From an uncultured Lachnospiraceae bacterium (lineage in GTDB: Bacteria; Bacillota; Clostridia; Lachnospirales; Lachnospiraceae): a DNA stretch of 6,832 nucleotides. Positions 1 to 5,079 of this stretch are shown piece after piece (the first letter of the stretch is position 1; each line of letters opens with the position of its first letter). Both the position numbers and the translations under genes were made by a program. Location: the NCBI GenBank assembly GCA_947631075.1, contig CANRJU010000143.1, forward strand, positions 1-6,832. The letters run 5' to 3'. The notes under the pieces were generated by a model. That model worked only from the letters and a program-made list of their open reading frames with translations, did no database searches and was not told where the DNA came from.

Positions 1-27
1 AAAAGAAAACGCAAAAAAATACAGGAA

Positions 28-33
28 AAGGAG
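28..33 (+). promoter_or_regulatory. Ribosome binding site of thrS
   Basis: AAGGAG lies 8 nt before the ATG at 42 and fixes the thrS start. Only 41 bases precede the gene. They are A-rich and show no terminator or T-box element. Firmicute thrS genes often have a T-box leader, but any such leader here would lie outside the window. Confidence 0.85.
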
Positions 34-41
34 AACACAGT

Positions 42-2006
42 ATGATCATCACATTAAAAGACGGTTCAACAAAAGAGTATGACAAGGCCATGTCCGTGCT
101 GGATATCGCGGCGGATATCAGCGAGGGGCTGGCGCGCGCGGCGACCGCCGGAGAGCTGGACGGAGAGACGGTTGATCTGCGTACCGTGATCGACCAGGAC
201 TGCGACCTGAATATTCTGACCTTTGACAGCCCTGCGGGCGCGGGCGCGTTCCGTCACACAACATCACATATTATGGCTCAGGCGATTAAGCGCCTGTACC
301 CGGAGGCGAAATGCGCTATCGGCCCGTCGATCGACGAGGGATTTTACTATGACTTCGACATGGAGCCGCTCGACAGGGAGGCTCTGGACAATATTGAAAA
401 GGAAATCAAGAAGGTCATCAAGGAGGGGGCGGAGCTGACGCGTTTTACCCTTCCGAGACAGGAGGCCATCGAGCTGATGAAAAAGAGGGAGGAGCCCTAC
501 AAGGTGGAGCTGATTGAGGATCTGCCGGAGGACGCGGAGATTTCCTTCTATCAGCAGGGAGAGTTTATCGACCTGTGCGCCGGGCCTCACCTTATGAGCA
601 CAAAGCCGCTGAAGGCGGTGAAGCTGATTTCCTCCTCCGGCGCCTACTGGAGAGGCAGTGAGAAAAATAAAATGCTGACGCGAATTTACGGAACCGCCTA
701 CACGAAAAAAGCGGATCTGGACGCCTATCTGGAGCATTTGGAGGACATCAAGAAACGCGACCACAACAAGCTGGGACGCGAGCTGGAGATTTTCACGACT
801 GTTGATGTGATCGGACAGGGACTCCCGCTTTTGATGCCGAACGGCGTCAAGATTATCCAGACGCTGCAACGCTGGATTGAGGACGAGGAGGATAAGCGCG
901 GCTATATGAGGACCAAGACGCCGCTGATGGCGAAGTCGGATCTGTACAAGATTTCCGGACACTGGGATCACTACAAGGAAGGCATGTTCGTGCTGGGAGA
1001 CGAGGAGAAGGACAAGGAGGTTTACGCCCTGCGCCCGATGACATGTCCCTTCCAGTATTATGTTTATAAGGCGAGCCAGAAATCCTACCGCGACCTGCCG
1101 TGCCGTTACGGCGAGACGTCGACCTTGTTCCGCAACGAGGATTCCGGCGAGATGCACGGCCTGACCAGAGTGCGCCAGTTCACGATTTCCGAGGGGCATT
1201 TGATTGTGCGCCCGGACCAGATGGTGAGCGAGTTTAAGGACTGTATCGCTCTGGCGCAGTATTGTCTCCAGACGCTGGGACTGGAGGAGGACGTTACCTA
1301 TCACTTGTCCAAGTGGGATCCGGAGAACCGGGATAAATACGAGGGCGAGCCGGAGGTCTGGGAGGAGACGGAGGCGTCCATCCGGCGGGTTCTGCAGGAG
1401 CTTGACATTCCGTTTACCGAGGATGTGGGCGAAGCCGCTTTTTATGGCCCCAAGGTGGATATCAACGCCAAAAACGTGTACGGCAAAGAGGACACCATGA
1501 TCACGATTCAGTGGGACGCGCTGCTGGCGGAACAGTTTGACATGTATTATATTGATGAAAACGGCGACAAGGTTCGCCCGTATATTATCCACAGAACCTC
1601 GATGGGCTGCTACGAGAGGACGCTGGCATGGCTCATTGAAAAATACGCGGGGGCATTTCCGACCTGGCTGTGCCCGGAGCAGGTGCGCGTTCTTCCGATT
1701 TCCGAAAAATATCTGGATTACGCGAAAAAAGTGGAGGACGAATTAAATAAAAATGATATTCGGTGCAGCGTGGACGTGCGATCGGAGAAAATCGGCTATA
1801 AGATTCGCGAGGCGCGCCTGAAAAAGATTCCTTATATGCTGGTGGTAGGCCAGAAGGAGGCAGAAGAGGGCGTCGTGTCCGTCCGCAGCCGGTTCAAGGG
1901 CGACGAGGGACAGAAGGCGCTGGATGCGTTTATCGATGAGATTTGCCGGGAAATCCGCACGAAGGAAATCCGCAAGGTGGAGGTAACAGAGGAGGACAAG
2001 AAATGA
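42..2006 (+). CDS. thrS: Threonine--tRNA ligase (ThrRS)
   Basis: This cytoplasmic class II aminoacyl-tRNA synthetase joins threonine to tRNA-Thr using ATP. The 654-residue length is normal for the full bacterial form. Domains in order: an N-terminal TGS domain (about 1-62); the editing (SAD) domain with HTTSH (H72, H76) and CAGPH (C179, H183), which removes mischarged serine; the catalytic core (about 245-540); and the C-terminal anticodon-binding domain (about 545-640). Core marks are RPMTCP, FRNE, motif 2 TRVRQFTISEGH (375-386) and motif 3 around GCYER (522-526). C335, H386 and H517 match the three zinc ligands that select threonine over valine in this family. Every key residue I checked is present, so the enzyme should be active and able to edit. 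The stop codon overlaps the start of the next gene, which implies co-transcription. Product and start are secure. Confidence 0.98.
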   Translation: MIITLKDGSTKEYDKAMSVLDIAADISEGLARAATAGELDGETVDLRTVIDQDCDLNILTFDSPAGAGAFRHTTSHIMAQAIKRLYPEAKCAIGPSIDEGFYYDFDMEPLDREALDNIEKEIKKVIKEGAELTRFTLPRQEAIELMKKREEPYKVELIEDLPEDAEISFYQQGEFIDLCAGPHLMSTKPLKAVKLISSSGAYWRGSEKNKMLTRIYGTAYTKKADLDAYLEHLEDIKKRDHNKLGRELEIFTTVDVIGQGLPLLMPNGVKIIQTLQRWIEDEEDKRGYMRTKTPLMAKSDLYKISGHWDHYKEGMFVLGDEEKDKEVYALRPMTCPFQYYVYKASQKSYRDLPCRYGETSTLFRNEDSGEMHGLTRVRQFTISEGHLIVRPDQMVSEFKDCIALAQYCLQTLGLEEDVTYHLSKWDPENRDKYEGEPEVWEETEASIRRVLQELDIPFTEDVGEAAFYGPKVDINAKNVYGKEDTMITIQWDALLAEQFDMYYIDENGDKVRPYIIHRTSMGCYERTLAWLIEKYAGAFPTWLCPEQVRVLPISEKYLDYAKKVEDELNKNDIRCSVDVRSEKIGYKIREARLKKIPYMLVVGQKEAEEGVVSVRSRFKGDEGQKALDAFIDEICREIRTKEIRKVEVTEEDKK

Positions 2007-2308
2007 CAGAATATAAAACAAATGTCAAGGCGATTGTAGCGCTGATTCTGGGAATTTTATCCGTGCTGTGCTGCTGCGTCTGGTACGCGGGACTGATCGT
2101 GGGAATCGCCGCGGTCGTATTGGGAATCCTTGGCTACCGGGACGATAATCCGAGACAGAAGGACGCCGCCATCGCGGGAATCGTCGTGGGGGCGGTAGGA
2201 GTGGCGTTAGCCATCTCCGCGGCGGTAATCGCAATATTTTTCTCTACCAGAATGGATCCGCAGACAGCGCCGTCGTCCACGGTGATGATGATTCGTTCTA
2301 TGTTTTGA
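2003..2308 (+). CDS. Small DUF4190-like membrane protein, coupled to thrS
   Basis: The predicted protein has 101 residues, and its function is unknown. The chosen ATG shares ATGA with the thrS stop (4-bp overlap) and has AGAGGAGG at 1988-1995, 7 nt upstream. A longer in-frame version from 1943 would lie inside thrS and adds a Gly/Asn-rich stretch with no membrane character, so I reject it. Hydrophobic segments lie near residues 9-24, 29-44 and 55-80, so it is probably an integral membrane protein. A charged loop (YRDDNPRQKD, 45-54) separates the second and third segments. The pattern LGILS-x-LCCC-x-WY-x-G followed by AIAGIVVGAVGVALAI resembles the DUF4190 family. The next gene carries the same CC-x-x-WY-x-G or CCWFYG mark, so the two look like distant paralogs. 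The overlap suggests translational coupling to thrS, but no functional link to threonine charging can be inferred from that alone. Confidence 0.85.
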   Translation: MTEYKTNVKAIVALILGILSVLCCCVWYAGLIVGIAAVVLGILGYRDDNPRQKDAAIAGIVVGAVGVALAISAAVIAIFFSTRMDPQTAPSSTVMMIRSMF

Positions 2309-2323
2309 TCGGGGGTGGACGAG

Positions 2324-2932
2324 ATGGAAAATGAAATTAAAAATGACGAACAATCATTGGCAGGACAGGAGCCTGTGGAGCGCGAGATGGGACGTTTTGA
2401 CGCCCCGCTGAAAGAGGAGTGGTCTGGCGCGCAGAATCAGACGCAACAGACTCCGCCGCAGGATTACCAGTCCCAGGGGTATCAGTCTCAGCAGTACCAA
2501 CCGCAGGGGTATCAGCCCCAGTATTCGGCCATCCCGCCAAAGAAGCATAACAAGCATCAAGGGCTGGCTATCGCCTCGCTGGTGTTGGGAGGAATTTCGA
2601 TTCTCTGTTGCTGGTTTTACGGATTATCCCTGGTTCCGGCGGTCATCGGATTTATCTTCGGCCTGATCAGCGTGATCGGCGGCGAGGGGAGCGCCCGGGT
2701 GATGGGCGGAATCGGACTGGGACTTTCCGCGCTGGGAGTGATTCTGTCGCTGATGATGATTGCGTCGCTGATTTCCGTGATCAACTGGGATAATATTACG
2801 CCGGAGGCGTTCCAGAGCTACCGAAATATAGATCCCACCGATGAGGAGTCGTTGCGCCGGTGGCTGCAGCAGTTTTTTAACGTAGATATTTCCGGGATGT
2901 CCAGTATGTATAATAGCACATATCATTATTGA
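2324..2932 (+). CDS. DUF4190-like membrane protein with Gln/Tyr/Pro-rich cytoplasmic-type N-terminus
   Basis: The protein has 202 residues and no known function. I chose ATG 2324 because GGGGGTGG (2311-2318) sits 5 nt upstream. A GTG at 2315 in the same frame would add three residues and has no well-placed site. Residues 1-36 are acidic and hydrophilic. Residues 37-67 are a low-complexity Q/Y/P run with a repeated YQ-x-QGYQ unit. Residues 71-78 are basic (PPKKHNKH). Hydrophobic segments follow at about 80-95, 98-119 and 126-154, containing ISILCCWFYG (91-100), the mark shared with the preceding gene. The tail (155-202) is soluble, with an acidic patch and Ser/Tyr-rich end. A disordered Q/P/Y-rich head before a DUF4190-type membrane domain is common in Firmicutes. 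It follows the previous gene by 15 bp and is probably in the thrS transcript. Confidence 0.88.
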   Translation: MENEIKNDEQSLAGQEPVEREMGRFDAPLKEEWSGAQNQTQQTPPQDYQSQGYQSQQYQPQGYQPQYSAIPPKKHNKHQGLAIASLVLGGISILCCWFYGLSLVPAVIGFIFGLISVIGGEGSARVMGGIGLGLSALGVILSLMMIASLISVINWDNITPEAFQSYRNIDPTDEESLRRWLQQFFNVDISGMSSMYNSTYHY

Positions 2933-2933
2933 T

Positions 2934-3033
2934 GCGGCGGAGGGCAGTCCGCAAATATCATGCGGGCATTTCCTAAGAACATTTTTTTAATGTTAGCATA
3001 AAAGCGGAGTAGACTGCAAATATTATGCGGGCA
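2934..3033. other. Convergent intergenic region without a strong terminator
   Basis: This 101-bp gap separates the plus-strand thrS group from the minus-strand DUF2752 gene, so transcripts from both sides should end here. A weak hairpin, AACATT (2978-2983) with AATGTT (2989-2994), has its T-run in the loop rather than after the stem. No canonical GC-rich stem followed by a T-tract is visible on either strand. Most of the remaining sequence is the duplicated hairpin element described separately, which may do the terminating. Confidence 0.5.
2937..2970. repeat. Hairpin-forming direct repeat, copy 1
   Basis: Bases 2951-2970 match 3016-3035 at 19 of 20 positions, 65 bp apart, and both copies are preceded by GCGGA or GCGG. 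Within this copy CCGCA (2949-2953) pairs with TGCGG (2961-2965) around the loop AATATCA. An alternative stem, GCGGA (2937-2941) with TCCGC (2948-2952), competes with it. The family is not recognised. It could be a dispersed palindromic repeat, a duplicated terminator, or a local duplication. Confidence 0.7.
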
Positions 3034-3035
3034 TT
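3004..3035. repeat. Hairpin-forming direct repeat, copy 2
   Basis: This is the partner of the copy at 2937-2970. CTGCA (3014-3018) pairs with TGCGG (3026-3030) around the loop AATATTA, with one G-U pair where copy 1 has G-C. The alternative upstream stem is also kept: GCGG (3004-3007) with CTGC (3014-3017), again with one G-U. The right end overlaps the first two positions of the stop codon of the minus-strand gene (TTA at 3034-3036 on the plus strand). Confidence 0.7.
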
Positions 3036-3462
3036 ACAGCAGGGCCGCGTTTTTGATAATCCACTGGAGAAATAAAATGGCGAGGCCCACATAGACATAG
3101 GCGATGTGAAAGTGAAAGAAAATGACCTTTCCATCGCCTTTTTTGGAAGAAAGCCGCTGGTTCCAGCGGGAAATCGCCGTGGCGGCCGTGTTCCAGACAA
3201 TAAAAACGAGAAAGCAGACAGCTGTATACGGGACGAAGGGATGATACAGAACGCTTTCCCACAGGTGTCCGACGGCCAGCGCGCACACCGCGTGGGTGCC
3301 GCCGCAGCCGGGGCAGTAAAATCCGGTGACGGTGCGGAACGTACACGGCACCCCGATATCCGTCAGCGTGAACAGGCCCGTAACCTGCAAAAGCCCCGTG
3401 ACGGCCAGCCCGCCCAGAATTGCCAGTCCCAGAGCATAGATTATTTTATCGGTCTGATTCAT
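3034..3462 (-). CDS. DUF2752 family membrane protein
   Basis: The protein has 142 residues. Its biochemical role is unknown. The diagnostic DUF2752 core is CTFRTVTGFYCPGCGGTH (40-57) followed by A-x-x-x-L-x-x-G and YHPFVPY (73-79). C40, C50, C53 and C60 are present. The family usually has CPxCGxTR, and here the last residue is His57 rather than Arg. The cysteine arrangement could bind metal or form disulfides, but that is inference. Hydrophobic segments lie at about 7-30, 75-92 and 114-134, with a basic loop (RWNQRLSSKKGDGK, 99-112) between the last two. The start is supported on the minus strand by AAGGAG (plus-strand positions 3469-3474), 6 nt from the ATG. It is transcribed away from infC from its own promoter. 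DUF2752 genes often sit close to DUF4190-like genes in Clostridia, as seen here, which hints at a shared membrane function. Confidence 0.9.
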   Translation of the reverse strand: MNQTDKIIYALGLAILGGLAVTGLLQVTGLFTLTDIGVPCTFRTVTGFYCPGCGGTHAVCALAVGHLWESVLYHPFVPYTAVCFLVFIVWNTAATAISRWNQRLSSKKGDGKVIFFHFHIAYVYVGLAILFLQWIIKNAALL

Positions 3463-3491
3463 GGCCGTCTCCTTTCTCCCCGGATCCCTGC

Positions 3492-3545
3492 CGGAATATT
3501 TCCGTCAAAATGATTTTACAAAAATAAGCCCGGCGAAATCATTTT
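3492..3545 (-). other. Structured 5' leader of the DUF2752 gene
   Basis: Between the predicted minus-strand promoter and the gene, about 110 nt would be transcribed untranslated. It contains a perfect 10-bp inverted repeat, AAAATGATTT (3507-3516) with AAATCATTTT (3536-3545), around a 19-nt loop, and a second small hairpin CGGAA-TAT-TTCCG (3492-3504). The larger stem is AT-rich. On the minus strand its right arm ends in TTTT, which makes a weak terminator or attenuator possible. No known riboswitch class is recognised. Confidence 0.4.
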
Positions 3546-3581
3546 TCCCAAAAACTCATAAAAAGTAATAACCTAACATGG

Positions 3582-3610
3582 ATTCTAGCATATCCGAAAA
3601 ATTTCGTCAA
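3582..3610 (-). promoter_or_regulatory. Sigma-A-type promoter for the DUF2752 gene
   Basis: Read on the minus strand, TTGACG (plus 3605-3610) and TAGAAT (plus 3582-3587) are separated by exactly 17 bp, each matching consensus at five of six bases. Transcription would begin near 3575 and leave an untranslated leader of about 110 nt. Confidence 0.7.
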
Positions 3611-3619
3611 ATATAACCC

Positions 3620-3648
3620 TTGACAACAGGGGCGGGCTGTGGTATTCT
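3620..3648 (+). promoter_or_regulatory. Sigma-A-type promoter of infC-rpmI-rplT
   Basis: A perfect -35 box TTGACA (3620-3625) is followed after 17 bp by TATTCT (3643-3648), a four-of-six -10 box. Transcription should begin at about 3654-3656, just ahead of the folded leader. A promoter far upstream of infC is expected for an operon controlled by an attenuating leader. Confidence 0.8.
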
Positions 3649-3654
3649 GACATA

Positions 3655-3849
3655 GGTGTTAAAAAGCAGAGTTATCCACTCTCACCATACCGCATAGCCT
3701 TACGGGCTATCACGCGGCACTGGTCAACATTTTTCAACAATAAGAATGAATGGTGTATTTATGTGGATAGCTGGCTTATAAGAGCAGATATCCATATTTT
3801 TTTGTGCAGGGTTACTGCGGCAGACTATCATGTGTAGGAGGTAAGAACA
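3655..3849 (+). ncRNA. L20-type ribosomal protein leader (cis-regulatory attenuator)
   Basis: This is the untranslated leader of infC-rpmI-rplT, about 195 nt. In Bacillus subtilis L20 binds the matching leader and causes premature termination. Possible folds seen here: hairpin A, AGAGT (3668-3672) with ACTCT (3678-3682); long-range helix P1, 3670-3679 with 3763-3772 (10 bp including one G-U); helix P2, CACCAT (3683-3688) with ATGGTG (3750-3755); hairpin P3, CCGC plus ATAGCC (3690-3699) with GGCTAT (3705-3710) and GCGG (3714-3717), leaving a 3-nt bulge; and the terminator at 3761-3803. P1 and the terminator share bases 3763-3772, and hairpin A and P1 share 3670-3679, so the folds exclude each other. 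The identification rests on position and structure. An Rfam covariance search was not possible. Confidence 0.85.
3761..3803 (+). terminator. Intrinsic terminator inside the infC leader
   Basis: ATGTGGATA (3761-3769) pairs with TATCCATAT (3789-3797), nine pairs with one G-U. Beyond a G-A mismatch the stem continues with CTG (3771-3773) and CAG (3785-3787). A run of seven T (3797-3803) follows directly. Lying 46 nt before the infC start, it can only act as a conditional terminator. Confidence 0.8.
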
Positions 3850-3852
3850 ATA
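3836..3852 (+). promoter_or_regulatory. infC ribosome binding site with ATA start codon
   Basis: AGGAGGT (3836-3842) is a near-perfect Shine-Dalgarno site. It lies 7 nt from the ATA at 3850-3852 but 19 nt from the first in-frame ATG at 3862. The spacing decides for ATA. IF3 is known to reject non-AUG starts other than GUG and UUG, and infC commonly uses AUU, AUC or AUA for self-control. Confidence 0.8.
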
Positions 3853-4359
3853 AACGATTTAATGATTAACGAGCAGATTCGTGACAAGGAGGTCCGCCTC
3901 ATTGGACCGGACGGAGAGCAGTTGGGGATTATGTCTGCGAAGGAGGCATATTTCAAGGCGAAGGATTCTAACCTGGATCTGGTGAAGATCGCGCCGACGG
4001 CGAACCCTCCGGTATGTAAGATCATTGATTACGGCAAGTATCGTTATGAGCTGGCTCGCAAAGCAAAAGAGGCAAAAAAGAAGCAGAGGATTGTCGAGAC
4101 GAAGGAGATTCGTTTGTCGCCGAATATTGACAAGAACGACCTGAACACCAAGGTGAACCAGTCCAGGAAGTTTTTGCAGAAGGGCGCCAAGCTCAAGCTC
4201 ACGCTTCGTTTCAGAGGCCGGGAGATGGCGCACAAGGAAGTGGGCCGGGAGATTCTGGATTCTTTCTTTGAACAGCTCAAGGATGTTGCAGTGATTGACA
4301 GGCCTGCCAAGATGGAAGGAAGAACTATGGTGATGTTTTTATCAGCCGCAAAACAATAA
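3850..4359 (+). CDS. infC: Translation initiation factor IF-3
   Basis: IF3 binds the 30S subunit, keeps it apart from 50S and checks start codon and initiator tRNA pairing. The protein has 169 residues from the ATA start, close to the usual length. The N-terminal domain begins INEQIRDKEVRLIGPDGEQLG (6-26) and runs to about 78. The family signature is KIIDYGKYRYELAR (57-70). A lysine-rich linker (about 69-80, KAKEAKKKQR) leads to the C-terminal 30S-binding domain (about 86-167), with KEIRLSPNIDKNDLNTK (85-101) and LRFRGREMAHKE (119-130). Beginning at ATG 3862 would remove four residues (MNDL) and leave poor ribosome-site spacing. The upstream codons ATA AAC GAT TTA are in frame with no stop. 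rpmI follows after 15 nt. Expression should depend on the leader attenuator and on IF3's own discrimination against the ATA codon. Confidence 0.95.
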   Translation: MNDLMINEQIRDKEVRLIGPDGEQLGIMSAKEAYFKAKDSNLDLVKIAPTANPPVCKIIDYGKYRYELARKAKEAKKKQRIVETKEIRLSPNIDKNDLNTKVNQSRKFLQKGAKLKLTLRFRGREMAHKEVGREILDSFFEQLKDVAVIDRPAKMEGRTMVMFLSAAKQ

Positions 4360-4374
4360 TGGAGGAACGAGACT

Positions 4375-4578
4375 ATGGCAAATCAGAAAATGAAAACCAA
4401 GAAAGCCGCTGCAAAGCGCTTTAAAGTGACAGGAACAGGCAATTTGAAAAGATACAAGGCCAACAAGAGCCACATCCTCACCAAAAAGACGACCAAGAGA
4501 AAGAGAAATCTCAGAAAGTCTACCCTGGTTGATGACACGAACGTAAAGACGATGAAGAAGATCATGCCATACATCTGA
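4375..4578 (+). CDS. rpmI: 50S ribosomal protein L35 (bL35)
   Basis: This is a small, very basic protein of the large ribosomal subunit, 67 residues, within the family range. The family core is present: KMKTKKAAAKRFKVTGTGN (5-23) and SHILTKKTTKRKRNLRKS (32-49). GGAGG (4361-4365) lies 9 nt before the ATG and directly after the infC stop, so the gene is the second of the operon. Its synthesis should be limited by L20 through the leader. The N-terminus is MANQKMKTKKAA where many homologs have MPKMKT-type starts, a minor variation. Confidence 0.97.
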   Translation: MANQKMKTKKAAAKRFKVTGTGNLKRYKANKSHILTKKTTKRKRNLRKSTLVDDTNVKTMKKIMPYI

Positions 4579-4606
4579 TGGCGCAGAGGACTAACTATTA
4601 TAAGTC

Positions 4607-4613
4607 AAGGAGG
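4607..4613 (+). promoter_or_regulatory. Ribosome binding site of rplT
   Basis: AAGGAGG lies 9 nt before the ATG at 4623. The rpmI-rplT gap is 44 nt with no promoter or terminator that I can see, so L20 is made from the common transcript. Confidence 0.8.
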
Positions 4614-4622
4614 AAATGACAA

Positions 4623-4979
4623 ATGGCTAGAATTAAAGGCGGATTAAACGCAAAGAAAAAACATAAAAGAGTATTGAAGCTGGCAAAGGGCTACAGAGGC
4701 GCCAGAAGCAAGCAGTACCGCGTGGCAAAGCAGTCTGTTATGCGCGCGCTGGAGGAGTCCTACACGGGCAGAAAGCAGCGTAAAAGACAGTTCAGACAGT
4801 TGTGGATCGCCCGGATCAATGCGGCAGCCCGCATCAATGGCCTCTCCTACAGCCGGTTCATGTATGGCCTGAAGTTAGCAGAGGTAAATGTAAACCGCAA
4901 AATGCTCTCTGAGATGGCAATCAGCGATCCGGACGGCTTTGCCGCTCTGGTAGAAGTTGCTAAGAGCAAACTTGCGTAA
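4623..4979 (+). CDS. rplT: 50S ribosomal protein L20 (bL20), operon autorepressor
   Basis: The protein has 118 residues, full length for the family. It binds 23S rRNA early in 50S assembly and, in B. subtilis and E. coli, also represses its own operon. The long basic N-terminal extension (about 1-58) holds KKKHKRVLKLAKGYRGARSK (11-30). The globular C-terminal domain carries RKRQFRQLWIARINAAAR (57-74) followed by NGLSYSRFMYGLK (76-88). The C-terminal domain is the part known to recognise RNA in regulation. It is last in the operon, followed by a hairpin at 5009-5048. The presence of an L20-type leader 1 kb upstream closes the feedback loop within this window. Confidence 0.98.
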   Translation: MARIKGGLNAKKKHKRVLKLAKGYRGARSKQYRVAKQSVMRALEESYTGRKQRKRQFRQLWIARINAAARINGLSYSRFMYGLKLAEVNVNRKMLSEMAISDPDGFAALVEVAKSKLA

Positions 4980-4983
4980 GAGA

Positions 4984-5011
4984 TTGCAATTTAAGAAAAA
5001 AGTATTATAAT
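4984..5011 (+). promoter_or_regulatory. Putative promoter for the M14 peptidase gene
   Basis: A perfect -10 box TATAAT (5006-5011) is preceded after 16 bp by TTGCAA (4984-4989), which matches the -35 consensus at four of six bases. Transcription would begin near 5018, inside the following inverted repeat, so this transcript would lack most of the left arm. The gene downstream could otherwise depend on readthrough from rplT. Confidence 0.5.
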
Positions 5012-5048
5012 GAAAGGAGTGCCTCTGTTGAGAGACGCTCCTTTCATT
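5009..5048 (+). terminator. Long hairpin after rplT, probable operon terminator without a T-tract
   Basis: AATGAAAGGAG (5009-5019) pairs perfectly with CTCCTTTCATT (5038-5048). Pairing continues as T-G, G-C, one C-A mismatch, then CTCT (5023-5026) with AGAG (5031-5034), closed by a GTTG loop. The 40-nt hairpin is very stable, but no T-run follows on the plus strand. On the minus strand the T-run complementary to 4996-5001 lies several bases beyond the stem. It may terminate weakly, protect the 3' end of the mRNA, or serve as a processing site. Confidence 0.55.
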
Positions 5049-5079
5049 CATGATGTGAGATTTAGAAAAGAGGGATAAT

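Noticed and set aside
1..41. T-box riboswitch or promoter for thrS.
   Set aside because: Only A-rich sequence and the ribosome site are visible. Any such element would lie before the window.
264..1592. Open frame of 442 codons antisense to thrS.
   Set aside because: thrS is certain on the other strand with all its motifs. The antisense product shows no recognisable domain and arises from the codon bias of thrS.
1943..2002. Upstream extension of the first DUF4190-like gene by 20 codons.
   Set aside because: It lies wholly inside thrS, while the ATG at 2003 has a strong ribosome site at ideal spacing.
2978..2994. AACATT-T5-AATGTT hairpin as a terminator for the thrS group.
   Set aside because: It is AT-only except for one G-C pair, and the T-run is in the loop rather than after the stem.
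3106..3513. Plus-strand open frame of 135 codons across the DUF2752 gene.
   Set aside because: The minus-strand protein has the conserved CPGCG motif, membrane segments, a ribosome site and a promoter. The plus-strand product has none.
3746..3781. Possible 11-codon leader peptide (MNGVFMWIAGL) in the infC leader, ending inside the terminator loop.
   Set aside because: It has no Shine-Dalgarno site and no run of regulatory codons. Its bases are explained by the P1, P2 and terminator helices.
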